This document shows positions 1 to 6,229 of a stretch of 36,980 bases of DNA, piece by piece; position 1 is the stretch's first letter, and every line of letters begins with the position of its first letter. The translations under genes were made by a program, and so were the position numbers. The stretch is from an uncultured Prevotellaceae bacterium. Its GTDB lineage: Bacteria; Bacteroidota; Bacteroidia; Bacteroidales; Bacteroidaceae. Location: assembly GCA_900318555.1 (NCBI GenBank), contig ONKX01000029.1:1-36980 (forward strand), written 5' to 3'. Below the pieces are notes generated by a model that was given only the letters and a program-made list of their open reading frames with translations, searched no databases and was not told the DNA's origin.

Positions 1-37
1 TCGTTCTCCTCCTTAAAAACCACCTCTACCACCTCTA

Positions 38-121
38 CCCTGACACCGTCATCACCGACCTCCAGTATCACACTAAACACCCTTTAGTATCATACTAGGG
101 CCCCTCTACTGTCACCTCCGC
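38..121. repeat. Degenerate 21-bp tandem repeat array (about 4 units)
   Basis: Units of 21 bp start near 38, 59, 80 and 101. The middle two are the clearest, sharing the core AGTATCAnACTA. Less regular CCACCTCTA-type sequence precedes them. The array lies upstream of the first gene, and no ORF runs through it convincingly. A similar 21-bp array is at 26840-26903. Function unknown. Confidence 0.6.
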
Positions 122-184
122 ACACGAAATTCATTATTTTAACATTATTTAGGGGGGGCTAACAAGCTTTAACAAAATTATTTG

Positions 185-192
185 TACCTTTG
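185..192 (+). promoter_or_regulatory. Bacteroidetes -7 box (TACCTTTG) for the 48-aa peptide / fimbrillin unit
   Basis: TACCTTTG matches the family -7 consensus TAnnTTTG. No good TTTG stands 19-21 bp upstream, so only the -7 half is supported. Transcription would start near 197 and give an AT-rich leader of about 60 nt before the small ORF at 257. Confidence 0.6.
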
Positions 193-256
193 CAACCTGA
201 ATTTGCGAAAACTAAACACAATTCATTATATTACTAACATTTTAAATTAAACAAGT

Positions 257-403
257 ATGAAGAAAAAAGAGTATGAAAGACCGACGATGCAGGTCGTCCA
301 GTTGAAACAACAGCCGCAACTGCTGGCTGGCAGTAATCCCGCACCCAACAGCGCAAGTATCCAAGACTATGAGGACGGCGTGTTCTCATGGGAAGAAGAG
401 TAA
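257..403 (+). CDS. 48-aa peptide with Y-x2-P ... QLLAGS pattern, upstream of fimbrillin-like gene
   Basis: A short ORF (ATG 257, TAA 401-403) sits about 60 nt after a TACCTTTG -7 box and 25 nt before the lipoprotein start at 429. The product begins MKKKEYERPTMQVVQLK, has QPQLLAGS in the middle and ends in an acidic, aromatic tail (DYEDGVFSWEEE). There is no signal peptide or membrane segment. From memory, short Bacteroidales proteins with a Lys-rich start, YxxP and a LLxxS motif are common near cell-surface genes, but I know no established function. The position suggests co-transcription with the fimbrillin-like gene. It could be a secreted or processed peptide or a leader ORF; this is inference. 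Confidence 0.7.
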   Translation: MKKKEYERPTMQVVQLKQQPQLLAGSNPAPNSASIQDYEDGVFSWEEE

Positions 404-428
404 TAACCCTTTAAAACAAAAGAAGACA

Positions 429-1262
429 ATGAAGAAATATATCTTTATGGCTGTGGCAGGTATGCTTGCACTCAGCAGTTGCTCGAACGACGACAATGAA
501 CAGACCACGCAAAACGCTCCCCGACAGATGACTTTCACCGCCGGCTTTGGCGATGATGGCCTGACACGCGCCTCTCTGTACGACAATATGAAGAAGGTAA
601 AGTTTGACGCAGACGACGAAATCAGCATCCTCAGCGCCAACAACACCAACACGAAGTTCACCACCACGGCTGGCGGCGCATCGGCCACGTTCACAGGTGA
701 GGCTACGGCCGACTCGAAGTTCTACGCCGTCTATCCCTACACCGACGGCCTGGCCCTCAGCGGCACCACCATCACGGGTGTCAAGATTCCCACCGACCAG
801 TGGAACAGCAGTTGGAATTCGAACAGTGACTTTTCAGGCTGGGACCCGAAGGCTCCCATCGCCTATGCCACCACCACAGGCTCTTCACTTACATTCCAAA
901 ACGCATGCGCCATTCTGAAAGTCACATTCCCCTTTGCAAATTTTTGGGGTCGTTTTACGATATCTGCCAACGAGCCATTGGCAGGAACTTTCAGCCTCGA
1001 TACTTCAACAGGTACACTGACCCCGACGTCGGGAAGCACAACTGTTACTGTGGGTACTGATAGTTATGATTCTAGTGGCATTAGCACTTACTCCAGTGGA
1101 AAAACCGTATATGTAGCCATTGCCCCAGGCACCTATACAGGCTTCAATCTTCACATATATAATGAATGGAATGATGATAATAGTATAACGAAAAGCGGTA
1201 GCGTCACCTTCGAGGCCGGAAAGATATACGACTTGGGATCATATGATTTAGGAACTTTTTAA
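429..1262 (+). CDS. Fimbrillin-like (Mfa-like/FimA family) lipoprotein
   Basis: The product is 277 aa starting MKKYIFMAVAGMLALSSCS, a lipoprotein signal with the lipid-acceptor Cys at residue 18 (LSSC). The following Asp/Asn-rich linker, the MTFTAGF...TRAS strand, the DEISILS segment, the FYAVYP strand and the LTFQNACAILKVTF core are typical of Bacteroidales fimbrillin-family proteins, which are exported as lipoproteins and assembled on the surface or act as fimbrial tip/anchor subunits. An upstream in-frame ATG at 369 was rejected because it overlaps the 48-aa ORF and would bury the signal peptide. Base composition changes inside the gene: 661-720 is 41/60 G+C and 1141-1200 is 18/60, so it may be mosaic. 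A strong terminator follows at 1312. Confidence 0.8.
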   Translation: MKKYIFMAVAGMLALSSCSNDDNEQTTQNAPRQMTFTAGFGDDGLTRASLYDNMKKVKFDADDEISILSANNTNTKFTTTAGGASATFTGEATADSKFYAVYPYTDGLALSGTTITGVKIPTDQWNSSWNSNSDFSGWDPKAPIAYATTTGSSLTFQNACAILKVTFPFANFWGRFTISANEPLAGTFSLDTSTGTLTPTSGSTTVTVGTDSYDSSGISTYSSGKTVYVAIAPGTYTGFNLHIYNEWNDDNSITKSGSVTFEAGKIYDLGSYDLGTF

Positions 1263-1311
1263 TGGTCATAAGTGATCTATAGACTCGAAGAGGCAATACT
1301 CTTCATTAGCC

Positions 1312-1341
1312 CTGCGGACAGCAATGTCCGCAGTTTTTTTT
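1312..1341 (+). terminator. Rho-independent terminator of the fimbrillin-like gene
   Basis: A perfect 9-bp stem (CTGCGGACA / TGTCCGCAG) with loop GCAA is followed by eight T. It lies 50 nt after the lipoprotein stop codon. Confidence 0.9.
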
Positions 1342-1430
1342 GTCGTCTCAGCTGCTTCGCCTTGCCTATGGTCGAGCCTGCTCATGTTAACTTTTTGACC
1401 ACTGTCAAGAAGGAATCGTCCTTCGGGCTC

Positions 1431-1499
1431 ACGCGGGGACAGTCCCTTGTGAGAATTAAATCATTATCACGCAGGGACAGTCCCCTTGTGAGAATTAAA
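1431..1499. repeat. Direct repeat pair, 30/31 bp
   Basis: Copy 1 (1431-1460) and copy 2 (1469-1499) share ACGC(G/A)GGGACAGTCCC(C) and TTGTGAGAATTAAA, differing by one substitution and one inserted C. Each copy contains the dyad GGGACAGTCCC. They are 8 bp apart. Function unknown. Confidence 0.85.
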
Positions 1500-1511
1500 G
1501 AATAAAACAGG

Positions 1512-1543
1512 AAACGGAAGTCCAATCGCGGCTTCCGTTTTTT
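1512..1543 (+). terminator. Second terminator-like hairpin
   Basis: Stem AAACGGAAG / CTTCCGTTT (9 bp, perfect), an 11-nt loop, then further T. No gene ends directly before it, so it may be a backup terminator or a remnant. Confidence 0.55.
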
Positions 1544-1605
1544 CGTCCGAGACCCTCTCTTATCCCCCAGTGTAGGGGGAAGAAGGATAAAAAGGTAGGA
1601 TAAAA

Positions 1606-1637
1606 TTTGTTTTTTCACTCAATTTGCACTATCTTTG
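1606..1637 (+). promoter_or_regulatory. Promoter of the toxin-antitoxin pair
   Basis: TTTG at 1606-1609 and TATCTTTG at 1630-1637 are separated by exactly 20 bp, fitting the Bacteroidetes -33/-7 promoter. The TTTG is flanked by AAAA and TTTTTT, a weak dyad. Confidence 0.8.
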
Positions 1638-1661
1638 CAGCGTGAATAGAAAAATGTGGCT

Positions 1662-1916
1662 ATGGAAGAGAATAAGAATGATGTCGAATTAGAGGGGATG
1701 ATGGCTCAAGAACCATCGTTGGCCGAGATGCCTCTTACAGAGCTGAAAGAGGTTGATTACACGTTTGGTAATCGTGACTTTGGCTATCCTCACACCCTCG
1801 AGGAATTGGATGCCGCACTTGACCGGGCCGATGCTCAGCGCAACGATCCGTCGAAATGGGTGTCGTCGATAGAGTTCCATACCCGTCTTGAACAAAAATA
1901 TCCATGGCTAAGATAG
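1662..1916 (+). CDS. Putative antitoxin of a RelE/ParE-like pair
   Basis: An 84-aa acidic protein (MEENKNDVELEGMM...), ending EQKYPWLR. It overlaps the toxin gene by 13 nt, the usual antitoxin-first layout. The N-terminal half is acidic and probably flexible; the middle (YPHTLEELDAALDRADAQ) looks helical. No classic DNA-binding motif (HTH, RHH) is clear to me, so the antitoxin call rests mainly on position. ATG 1662 was chosen. An in-frame GTG at 1656 would add two residues, and the ATG at 1654 is out of frame. It is expressed from the promoter at 1606-1637. Confidence 0.7.
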   Translation: MEENKNDVELEGMMAQEPSLAEMPLTELKEVDYTFGNRDFGYPHTLEELDAALDRADAQRNDPSKWVSSIEFHTRLEQKYPWLR

Positions 1917-2224
1917 TTTGGGACGAGTTGGCATCAAGACAACTTGAATCACATCTTGACTACGCATTAGAGGAGTTTGGGCAGAAGTGTGTGCGTAACT
2001 GGTATCGTGACATTCTGCGTATAGAGTCCCGCATAACTCTTCAGCCTTTATCTTACCCCAAAGTGCCTTTTTTGGAACATCGGGATAAGACGTATCGTGG
2101 CGCTACCATCATGACAAACTTTCAGCTAATCCATTATTATGACGCAGATGCCGATACCGTATTCATAGATGCCATTTGGGACATGCGCATGCAACCAGTA
2201 AAGCTGGATGAGATGATAAAGTAA
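1904..2224 (+). CDS. RelE/ParE-family toxin
   Basis: A 106-aa basic/aromatic protein. The start (AKIVWDELASRQLESHLDYALEEFG), the central RIESRITLQPLSYPKVPFLE-like helix/loop and the late strands RGATIMTNFQLIHYYD and TVFIDAIWDMR follow the RelE/ParE fold order: helical hairpin, then a beta sheet carrying the R/Y residues. Family members either cleave mRNA on the ribosome (RelE) or poison gyrase (ParE); the sequence alone does not settle which. The start overlaps the antitoxin stop by 13 nt, implying coupled translation. A terminator-promoter element follows at 2248. Confidence 0.8.
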   Translation: MAKIVWDELASRQLESHLDYALEEFGQKCVRNWYRDILRIESRITLQPLSYPKVPFLEHRDKTYRGATIMTNFQLIHYYDADADTVFIDAIWDMRMQPVKLDEMIK

Positions 2225-2247
2225 AATACGGTTTTTATTGAAAAATA

Positions 2248-2282
2248 ATCGGGAAAACATTTGGTTTTCTCGATATTTTTTT
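2248..2282 (+). terminator. Terminator of the toxin-antitoxin pair, overlapping the next promoter
   Basis: An 11-bp stem with one G-U pair (2248-2258 with 2264-2274) closes a 5-nt loop ATTTG and runs into a T-rich tract (2276-2282). The loop contains the -33 TTTG of the following promoter. Confidence 0.8.
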
Positions 2283-2291
2283 GTAATTTTG
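2260..2291 (+). promoter_or_regulatory. Promoter of the smalltalk / M15 cassette
   Basis: TTTG 2260-2263, a 20-bp spacer, then TAATTTTG 2284-2291. The -33 element lies in the loop of the terminator hairpin at 2248-2274. Transcription would leave a leader of about 55 nt before ATG 2351. Confidence 0.75.
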
Positions 2292-2350
2292 TAGGGTAGT
2301 TAAAGCTACAGAATTAACCCTATTTATTAACATTTAAAACACACAGAATT

Positions 2351-2440
2351 ATGAACAAAACAGTAAAAACAGTACTCAAGGTCCTCGGTTACATTATCGC
2401 TGCCCTCCTCGGCGCAGCCGGCGAAGCCGTGATGATGTAA
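2351..2440 (+). CDS. Smalltalk-type micro-protein (29 aa)
   Basis: The ORF ATG 2351 to TAA 2440 encodes a 29-aa peptide: a basic start (MNKTVKTVLKVLG), a hydrophobic stretch YIIAALLGAA, and a short end GEAVMM. Length, composition and position ahead of a small membrane protein and a peptidoglycan-type peptidase match the 'smalltalk protein' family of Bacteroides/Prevotella, whose function is unknown to me. It has its own promoter at 2260-2291. It is probably membrane-associated through the single hydrophobic helix. Confidence 0.75.
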   Translation: MNKTVKTVLKVLGYIIAALLGAAGEAVMM

Positions 2441-2444
2441 AAGA

Positions 2445-2520
2445 CGAACACGAATCTCACAAATCTTACGAATAATCCAAGTACAGAAAAAATTCGTGTA
2501 ATTCGAGAGATTCGTGTTTG
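2445..2520. repeat. Imperfect inverted repeat, 28-bp arms
   Basis: Arms 2445-2472 and 2493-2520 pair at 22 of 28 positions (ACACGAATCTC facing GAGATTCGTGT), separated by 20 nt. It fills the gap between the smalltalk stop and the next gene and contains that gene's TTG start. It could be a mobile palindromic repeat or a stable RNA stem in the mRNA. Confidence 0.8.
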
Positions 2521-2742
2521 GAAAACACACGCTTTAAAATCTCTCAGTACGCCTGTGCGGTGCTGCTCATCGTGAGCAGCATTGCGCTGGTTGCGTATCA
2601 GGTCATCATGATCGACGACGTGTCGAACGGTCTACTGGTCTATGTCGCTCAGGCCTTCCTGCTCGTCGCCAGCATCTTCGGCCTCGACTATTATGTTAAA
2701 CTCATCACACGAAAAATCAATGGAAAACACACAGCTCAATGA
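2518..2742 (+). CDS. Small two-helix membrane protein between smalltalk and M15 peptidase
   Basis: A 74-aa frame with two hydrophobic stretches (about residues 11-29 YACAVLLIVSSIALVAYQV, and 41-59), a short polar connection and a basic tail, so probably two membrane helices. The only sensible start is TTG 2518 (next Met is residue 31, inside the first loop). The TTG lies in the right arm of the inverted repeat. The first codons GAA AAC ACA repeat those after the ATG of the next gene (MENT in both). It overlaps the peptidase gene by 23 nt. Size, topology and a neighbouring cell-wall peptidase make a holin-like role possible, but no family was recognised. Confidence 0.6.
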   Translation: MENTRFKISQYACAVLLIVSSIALVAYQVIMIDDVSNGLLVYVAQAFLLVASIFGLDYYVKLITRKINGKHTAQ

Positions 2743-3139
2743 CATCCGACTGTCTCAGCATTTTAAGCTGACAGAGTTTCTCAACCTGGAGAAGCACCCC
2801 GACAACCTGCCCTCGGTGCAGGTGTTGTTTAACCTGAAGTACGGCTGCCAGTATCTGCTGGAGCCCGCCCGCCGCGAGGTAGGAGCCATCATCGTCAATA
2901 GCGGCTACCGCAACGAGGCCTACAACCGGCAGGTCGGCGGAGTCCGCAACTCGCAGCACCTGCTCGGCCAGGCTGCCGACATCCGTCCAAGGGACCCGCA
3001 GCAGTTCCAGCGACTGGTTGACTTCCTCCGCACCTGCCCCTATACCGACCAACTGCTGACCGGCCCCGGCTGGCTCCACATCTCCTGGACGCCCTTCGCC
3101 GCCCCCCGCCACTTTGTCAGAATTGGGTACTATAAATAA
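2720..3139 (+). CDS. M15A-type D-Ala-D-Ala peptidase-like protein
   Basis: A 139-aa protein with the M15A zinc-peptidase signature: SGYR (about residue 63), SQHLLGQAADI (SxHxxGxAxD, zinc ligands His and Asp) and the late GWLHISW (third ligand His). It begins LSQHFKLTEFL, the usual 'xFxxxEF' opening. Such proteins cut peptidoglycan cross-bridge peptides; in phages they act as endolysins and in Bacteroidales they occur in smalltalk cassettes. No signal peptide is present, so export would need help, consistent with an upstream holin-like membrane protein (inference). ATG 2720 was preferred to the upstream start at 2642, which lies deep in the preceding gene. Confidence 0.85.
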   Translation: MENTQLNDIRLSQHFKLTEFLNLEKHPDNLPSVQVLFNLKYGCQYLLEPARREVGAIIVNSGYRNEAYNRQVGGVRNSQHLLGQAADIRPRDPQQFQRLVDFLRTCPYTDQLLTGPGWLHISWTPFAAPRHFVRIGYYK

Positions 3140-3157
3140 CAGAAGCGCACAACCTGC

Positions 3158-3231
3158 CAGCAGTGTAAGAACAGGTGCACCACATCAGACCAAAAGGAAG
3201 TGGACTTCCTGATGGGGAGCCTGCTGTTTTT
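3158..3231 (+). terminator. Structured 3' end / probable terminator of the M15 cassette
   Basis: CAGCAG (3158-3163) can pair with CTGCTG (3221-3226), directly followed by five T. Inside, CCACATCA pairs with TGATGGGG (one mismatch) and GGAAG/CTTCC forms the tip. The outer stem is short and distant, so confidence is moderate. Confidence 0.45.
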
Positions 3232-3283
3232 ATATGTCACTGTGTTATATTTCTCGGCATCATCGTTTTTAGGGTTCAACATT

Positions 3284-3564
3284 CTATTTTATCTGCTGGA
3301 TTATTTCGTCCAAGCCAATAACATCTATTTTCGGAAAGTCCATCTTCTTCAGCACATCAAAGTGGTTATCGTCTGTTACCACAAACTTTGCATTACATGC
3401 TACAGCACAGTCTACAAACTTATCGTCATCAGGGTCGGCTTCGATTTCCGTAGACACACACATAACATTCCTTCCGTCGAGGAACGACAACCACAAATCG
3501 TGGTATCTGCTACGACGGAAATGCACTGTATCAGGCTGTTTGTATCAACAACAAGTCTTGCCAT
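3284..3564 (-). pseudogene. Decayed PIN-domain toxin (frameshift plus internal deletion)
   Basis: Read on the minus strand from ATG 3564, the product starts MARLVVDTNSLIQCIS, the classic PIN opening with its first catalytic Asp (VVDTN). The frame is then lost. A +1 change near 3527 continues as RRSRYHDLWLSFLDGRNVMCVSTEI, so a single missing base explains the break. This half then jumps straight to EADPDDDKFVDCAVACNAKFVVTDD, the C-terminal PIN block. Family members I know are around 135 aa with some 45-50 more residues between those blocks. The gene thus has two lesions and should be inactive. It starts 13 nt after the antitoxin-like gene at 3578. Confidence 0.85.
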
Positions 3565-3577
3565 CGCCTCCTGATTA

Positions 3578-3790
3578 TTATTCGACATGCAGATCCTTGT
3601 GGCGAAGTTCGTCCAGCTTTTCTTGATTCAGAATGCCTTCATCCCACAGGCGGTCAGCCTCTGCGTCAAGACGAGACTGGAAATGCCGTGTAAGCACCAT
3701 CTGAATTTCACGGGCGTACTCCTCGCTGTTGTTGAATGCGAACAATTTCAGCAAGTGCATTTGTGTTGGGTTCAATGTGGCTGTTTCCAT
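3578..3790 (-). CDS. Antitoxin-like protein paired with the PIN remnant
   Basis: A 70-aa protein starting METATLNPTQMHLLKLFAF, with a helical middle and the segment EADRLWDEGILNQEKLDEL. Small Bacteroidales proteins of this pattern usually precede PIN toxins and are taken to be their antitoxins. Here the gene is intact while the PIN gene 13 nt downstream is broken, leaving an orphan antitoxin. It has a good promoter at 3813-3843 (minus strand). Confidence 0.7.
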   Translation of the reverse strand: METATLNPTQMHLLKLFAFNNSEEYAREIQMVLTRHFQSRLDAEADRLWDEGILNQEKLDELRHKDLHVE

Positions 3791-3812
3791 ATCGTTATTC
3801 TATTTCCGCAGG

Positions 3813-3849
3813 CAAAGATAGGCAATAATTTCGAAAGTTCCAAACTTTC
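3813..3849 (-). promoter_or_regulatory. Promoter with inverted repeat centred on the -33 box
   Basis: On the minus strand: TATCTTTG at 3820-3813, a 20-bp spacer, TTTG ending at 3841. A perfect 7-bp inverted repeat GAAAGTT-TGG-AACTTTC (3833-3849) is centred on the -33 TTTGG. Confidence 0.75.
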
Positions 3850-3873
3850 TTCTACATTTTTACGAAAGTACAC

Positions 3874-3896
3874 AAAAAAAGCCCGCGTAGGGCTTT
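3874..3896 (-). terminator. Terminator of the CE12-type esterase gene
   Basis: On the minus strand: AAAAGCCC, TACGC loop, GGGCTTTTTTT, starting 27 nt after the esterase stop. Symmetric A/T flanks could also allow it to act on the other strand. Confidence 0.85.
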
Positions 3897-3923
3897 TCTT
3901 GTATCACTTTGTGCGGCACAGAA

Positions 3924-4748
3924 TTACTTCCTGCGGTAGGGCTTGAGGAGTGGGATTTCGTCGCAGAGGGCGTCGGCAAGGAGGTTTGCGACGACGGTGG
4001 CACCATAGATGTTGTAGTGGGTGTTGTCCTGTTTGCCCTGCGGTTCAGTGGGTTCTTCGCCAGGAAGATACCACATGTGGAGCTTCTTTGAGCCCTCAGT
4101 ACCCAAGCCTTGCTCGAGGTCGTGGGTAATCTGGTTGGCATCGACGAAATAGCAGTTCATGCGCTGGGCCACATCACGCGGTGCCACGCGATAGAGTCCG
4201 TGGGTATCGACGAGCGAGTCGCCCTCCACCATCTTCGCGCCATCCTTGAAAGTCTGCGTGCGCAGCTTCTCGTCGTCATCATTCTCAGGAGCCTTCACAA
4301 GGAAATTGCGACGCACCACGGGGTTCATCAACACAGGAATGCCTCCACGTTCACGCGTCTCGCGCACATACTTCGCCAGATTGTAGTCGAACGTCGAGCC
4401 GGGATCGGTATGACGAGCGGCTTGGGGCTTCTCGTCGTTGTGACCGAACTGGATGATGACGTAGTCGCCAGGCTTGATGAGCGAGAGCACCTTGTCCCAA
4501 CGGCCTTCGTCGATAAACGACTTCGACGAGCGTCCGTTGACGGCATGATTGTCGACGCGGATGTAGGTGGAATCGAAGCATGCCTGTAGCATCATGGCCC
4601 AGCCACGCTCGGTCTTGCCTTTCGAGAGATCCTTATTGGCGGCAGTAGAATCGCCAATGACAAAAATAGTAGTAGTTTTTTGTTTGGTGGCCGAGGTGCA
4701 CACAAGCACCAAGGCCATCAATACAGCAAGTAGTTTGATTTGTTTCAT
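3924..4748 (-). CDS. SGNH/GDSL esterase, rhamnogalacturonan acetylesterase-like (CE12)
   Basis: A 274-aa exported protein. It has a signal peptide (about residues 1-20), block I IGDSTAANKD (nucleophile Ser34), block II NGRSSKSF (71-78), block III FGHNDEKP (101-108) and block V with DNTHYN near residue 240 giving the Asp-His of the triad. This block set is typical of CE12 enzymes that deacetylate pectic rhamnogalacturonan, acting in the periplasm or outside. Length is a little above the single-domain norm. No polysaccharide-utilisation SusC/D genes are adjacent, so it stands alone. The terminator is at 3896-3874. No clear -7 box was seen upstream. Confidence 0.85.
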   Translation of the reverse strand: MKQIKLLAVLMALVLVCTSATKQKTTTIFVIGDSTAANKDLSKGKTERGWAMMLQACFDSTYIRVDNHAVNGRSSKSFIDEGRWDKVLSLIKPGDYVIIQFGHNDEKPQAARHTDPGSTFDYNLAKYVRETRERGGIPVLMNPVVRRNFLVKAPENDDDEKLRTQTFKDGAKMVEGDSLVDTHGLYRVAPRDVAQRMNCYFVDANQITHDLEQGLGTEGSKKLHMWYLPGEEPTEPQGKQDNTHYNIYGATVVANLLADALCDEIPLLKPYRRK

Positions 4749-4784
4749 TGTTTTTGTTTTGTTTAATTTTTTCGAGATAACGTT

Positions 4785-4816
4785 ATATCGGTATTACGGT
4801 ATATCGGTATTACGAC
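4785..4816. repeat. 16-bp tandem repeat, 2 copies, downstream of hisS
   Basis: ATATCGGTATTACG(G/A)(T/C) occurs at 4785-4800 and 4801-4816, 9 bp from the hisS stop codon and upstream of the esterase gene. The palindrome ATAACGTTAT adjoins it. Confidence 0.8.
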
Positions 4817-4825
4817 TTCGCGAGA

Positions 4826-6193
4826 TTACGATAATTTCGTGATGAGCTCGTCTGGCGAGAGCATCTGCTGGTCGCCTGTCTCCATATTCTTCAGCGTGAC
4901 CTTGCCGGCCTCCATCTCGCTCTCTCCCGCCAGCACCACAAAGGGAATCTGCTTGGCATTGGCATACGACATCTGCTTCTTCATCTTCGCACCGTCAGGA
5001 TAAATTTCGGCACGGATGCTTTGCGCGCGTACCTTATTTATTATAGGCAGGCAGTAGGCGGTTTCCTTCTCACCGAAATTGATGAAGAGCACCTGCGTGG
5101 TCTGGAGCGAATCCTTGGGATAGAGGTCGAGGGCATTGAGCACGTCGTAGATACGGTCGACACCAAACGAGATGCCCACACCCGAAAGACCAGGCATGCC
5201 GAAGATACCCGTGAGGTTGTCGTAGCGACCACCGCCAGAGATGGAACCCATCGGGGTATCAAGGGCCTTCACTTCGAAGATGGCGCCTGTGTAGTAGCTC
5301 AAGCCACGAGCAAGGGTGAGGTCAAGCTGGAGTTCGTTGTTGAGAGGTGAGAGGTGAGAGGTAAGAGGTGAGAGAATAGCACGGGTTTCCTCAACGCCTT
5401 TCAGGCCGGTCTCGCTGTCTTTCAAGACTTCGGCGATGGTGTTCAGCTTTTCCTCGTTGGTGCCTTCGAGCATGATGATGGGCTGCAGTTTCTGAATCTG
5501 CTCGTCCGTCAAGCCATCCTCGCGTAACTCGGCATTGACGTTGTCGATACCAATCTTGTCGAGTTTGTCGATGGCCACCGTGATGTCCACAATCTTGTCG
5601 GCAGCACCAATGACCTCAGCAATACCCGTGAGGATTTTGCGGTTGTTGATCTTGATCTGCACGCGAACGCCAAAGCGGGTGAAAACGGTGTCGACAATCT
5701 GCATGAGTTCCACTTCGTTGAGCAATGAGTCGGAACCAACGACGTCGCCATCAAACTGATAGAACTCACGATAGCGGCCCTTCTGCGGACGGTCGGCACG
5801 CCATACGGGCTGAACTTGATAGCGCTTGAACGGCAACTGCAGTTCCTCGCGGTGCATCACCACGTAGCGGGCAAAAGGCACGGTGAGGTCGTAGCGCAGA
5901 CCTTTCTCGCAGATTTTCGACGCCAAACGAAGCGTATTGCGCTCCGTCAGTTCCTGGTCGTCAATCTTATTGAGGTAGTCGCCTGAGTTCAGAATCTTGA
6001 AAAGCAGTTTATCGCCTTCCTCGCCATACTTGCCCATCAGCGTTGCCAGCGTCTCCTGAGCAGGTGTCTCAATCTGCTGGAAGCCATAGAGCTCGTAAAC
6101 GGAGCGGATGGTGTTGAAAATATAGTTGCGCTTGGCCATCTCAACAGGGCCGAAGTCGCGCGTTCCCTTTGGAATACTTGGCTTTTGTGCCAT
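4826..6193 (-). CDS. hisS: Histidyl-tRNA synthetase
   Basis: A 455-aa class II aminoacyl-tRNA synthetase that charges tRNA-His. Visible are PKGTRDFGP (motif 1 region, 8-16), [10 protein letters not shown] (101-110), motif 2 [20 protein letters not shown] (124-143), the histidine-binding [10 protein letters not shown], and motif 3 GGGRYDNL...[11 protein letters not shown], then an anticodon-binding domain. Length is normal. One oddity is a 7-bp repeat array (5342-5376) encoding [13 protein letters not shown] around residues 273-285, in frame just before the [10 protein letters not shown] strand. It follows purA across a 32-bp junction filled with a 16-bp tandem repeat, so it is probably co-transcribed with purA and perhaps fur. 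Confidence 0.97.
   Translation of the reverse strand: MAQKPSIPKGTRDFGPVEMAKRNYIFNTIRSVYELYGFQQIETPAQETLATLMGKYGEEGDKLLFKILNSGDYLNKIDDQELTERNTLRLASKICEKGLRYDLTVPFARYVVMHREELQLPFKRYQVQPVWRADRPQKGRYREFYQFDGDVVGSDSLLNEVELMQIVDTVFTRFGVRVQIKINNRKILTGIAEVIGAADKIVDITVAIDKLDKIGIDNVNAELREDGLTDEQIQKLQPIIMLEGTNEEKLNTIAEVLKDSETGLKGVEETRAILSPLTSHLSPLNNELQLDLTLARGLSYYTGAIFEVKALDTPMGSISGGGRYDNLTGIFGMPGLSGVGISFGVDRIYDVLNALDLYPKDSLQTTQVLFINFGEKETAYCLPIINKVRAQSIRAEIYPDGAKMKKQMSYANAKQIPFVVLAGESEMEAGKVTLKNMETGDQQMLSPDELITKLS
5342..5376. repeat. In-frame 7-bp repeat array inside hisS (5 units)
   Basis: GAGAGGT, GAGAGGT, GAGAGGT, AAGAGGT, GAGAGAA in plus orientation. It encodes a Ser/Pro/Leu/His-rich insert in the synthetase. 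Gain or loss of three units (21 bp) would keep the frame. Confidence 0.9.
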
Positions 6194-6197
6194 ATCG

Positions 6198-6229
6198 TTT
6201 TTTACCTTTTTACTTTTTTACCTTTTTAC
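6198..6229. repeat. 16-bp tandem repeat, 2 copies, at the purA-hisS junction
   Basis: TTTTTTACCTTTTTAC occurs at 6198-6213 and 6214-6229. It includes the purA stop codon (6226-6228) and fills the gap to the hisS start (6193). Confidence 0.85.

Larger units (their letters stand above)
1342..1605. other. Gene-free stretch between fimbrillin-like gene and toxin-antitoxin pair
   Basis: No credible gene is seen. A 77-aa reading frame (1272-1505) starts before the terminator and is built partly from the duplicated 30-bp repeat, so it is not called. The stretch holds the direct repeat at 1431-1499, a second hairpin with T-run at 1512-1543, and a small C5/G5 inverted repeat near 1563-1580. Confidence 0.6.

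Noticed and set aside
369-428. Upstream start for the fimbrillin-like protein
   Set aside because: It overlaps the 48-aa ORF and places 20 charged residues before the lipoprotein signal.
1272-1505. 77-aa plus-strand open frame
   Set aside because: It begins before the terminator hairpin at 1312 and its end is encoded by the duplicated 30-bp repeat. No promoter.
2642-2719. Upstream start for the M15 peptidase
   Set aside because: The extension lies within the membrane-protein gene. The homologous N-terminus begins at ATG 2720.
3200-3574. 124-aa plus-strand open frame
   Set aside because: Antisense to the recognisable PIN remnant; no domain of its own.
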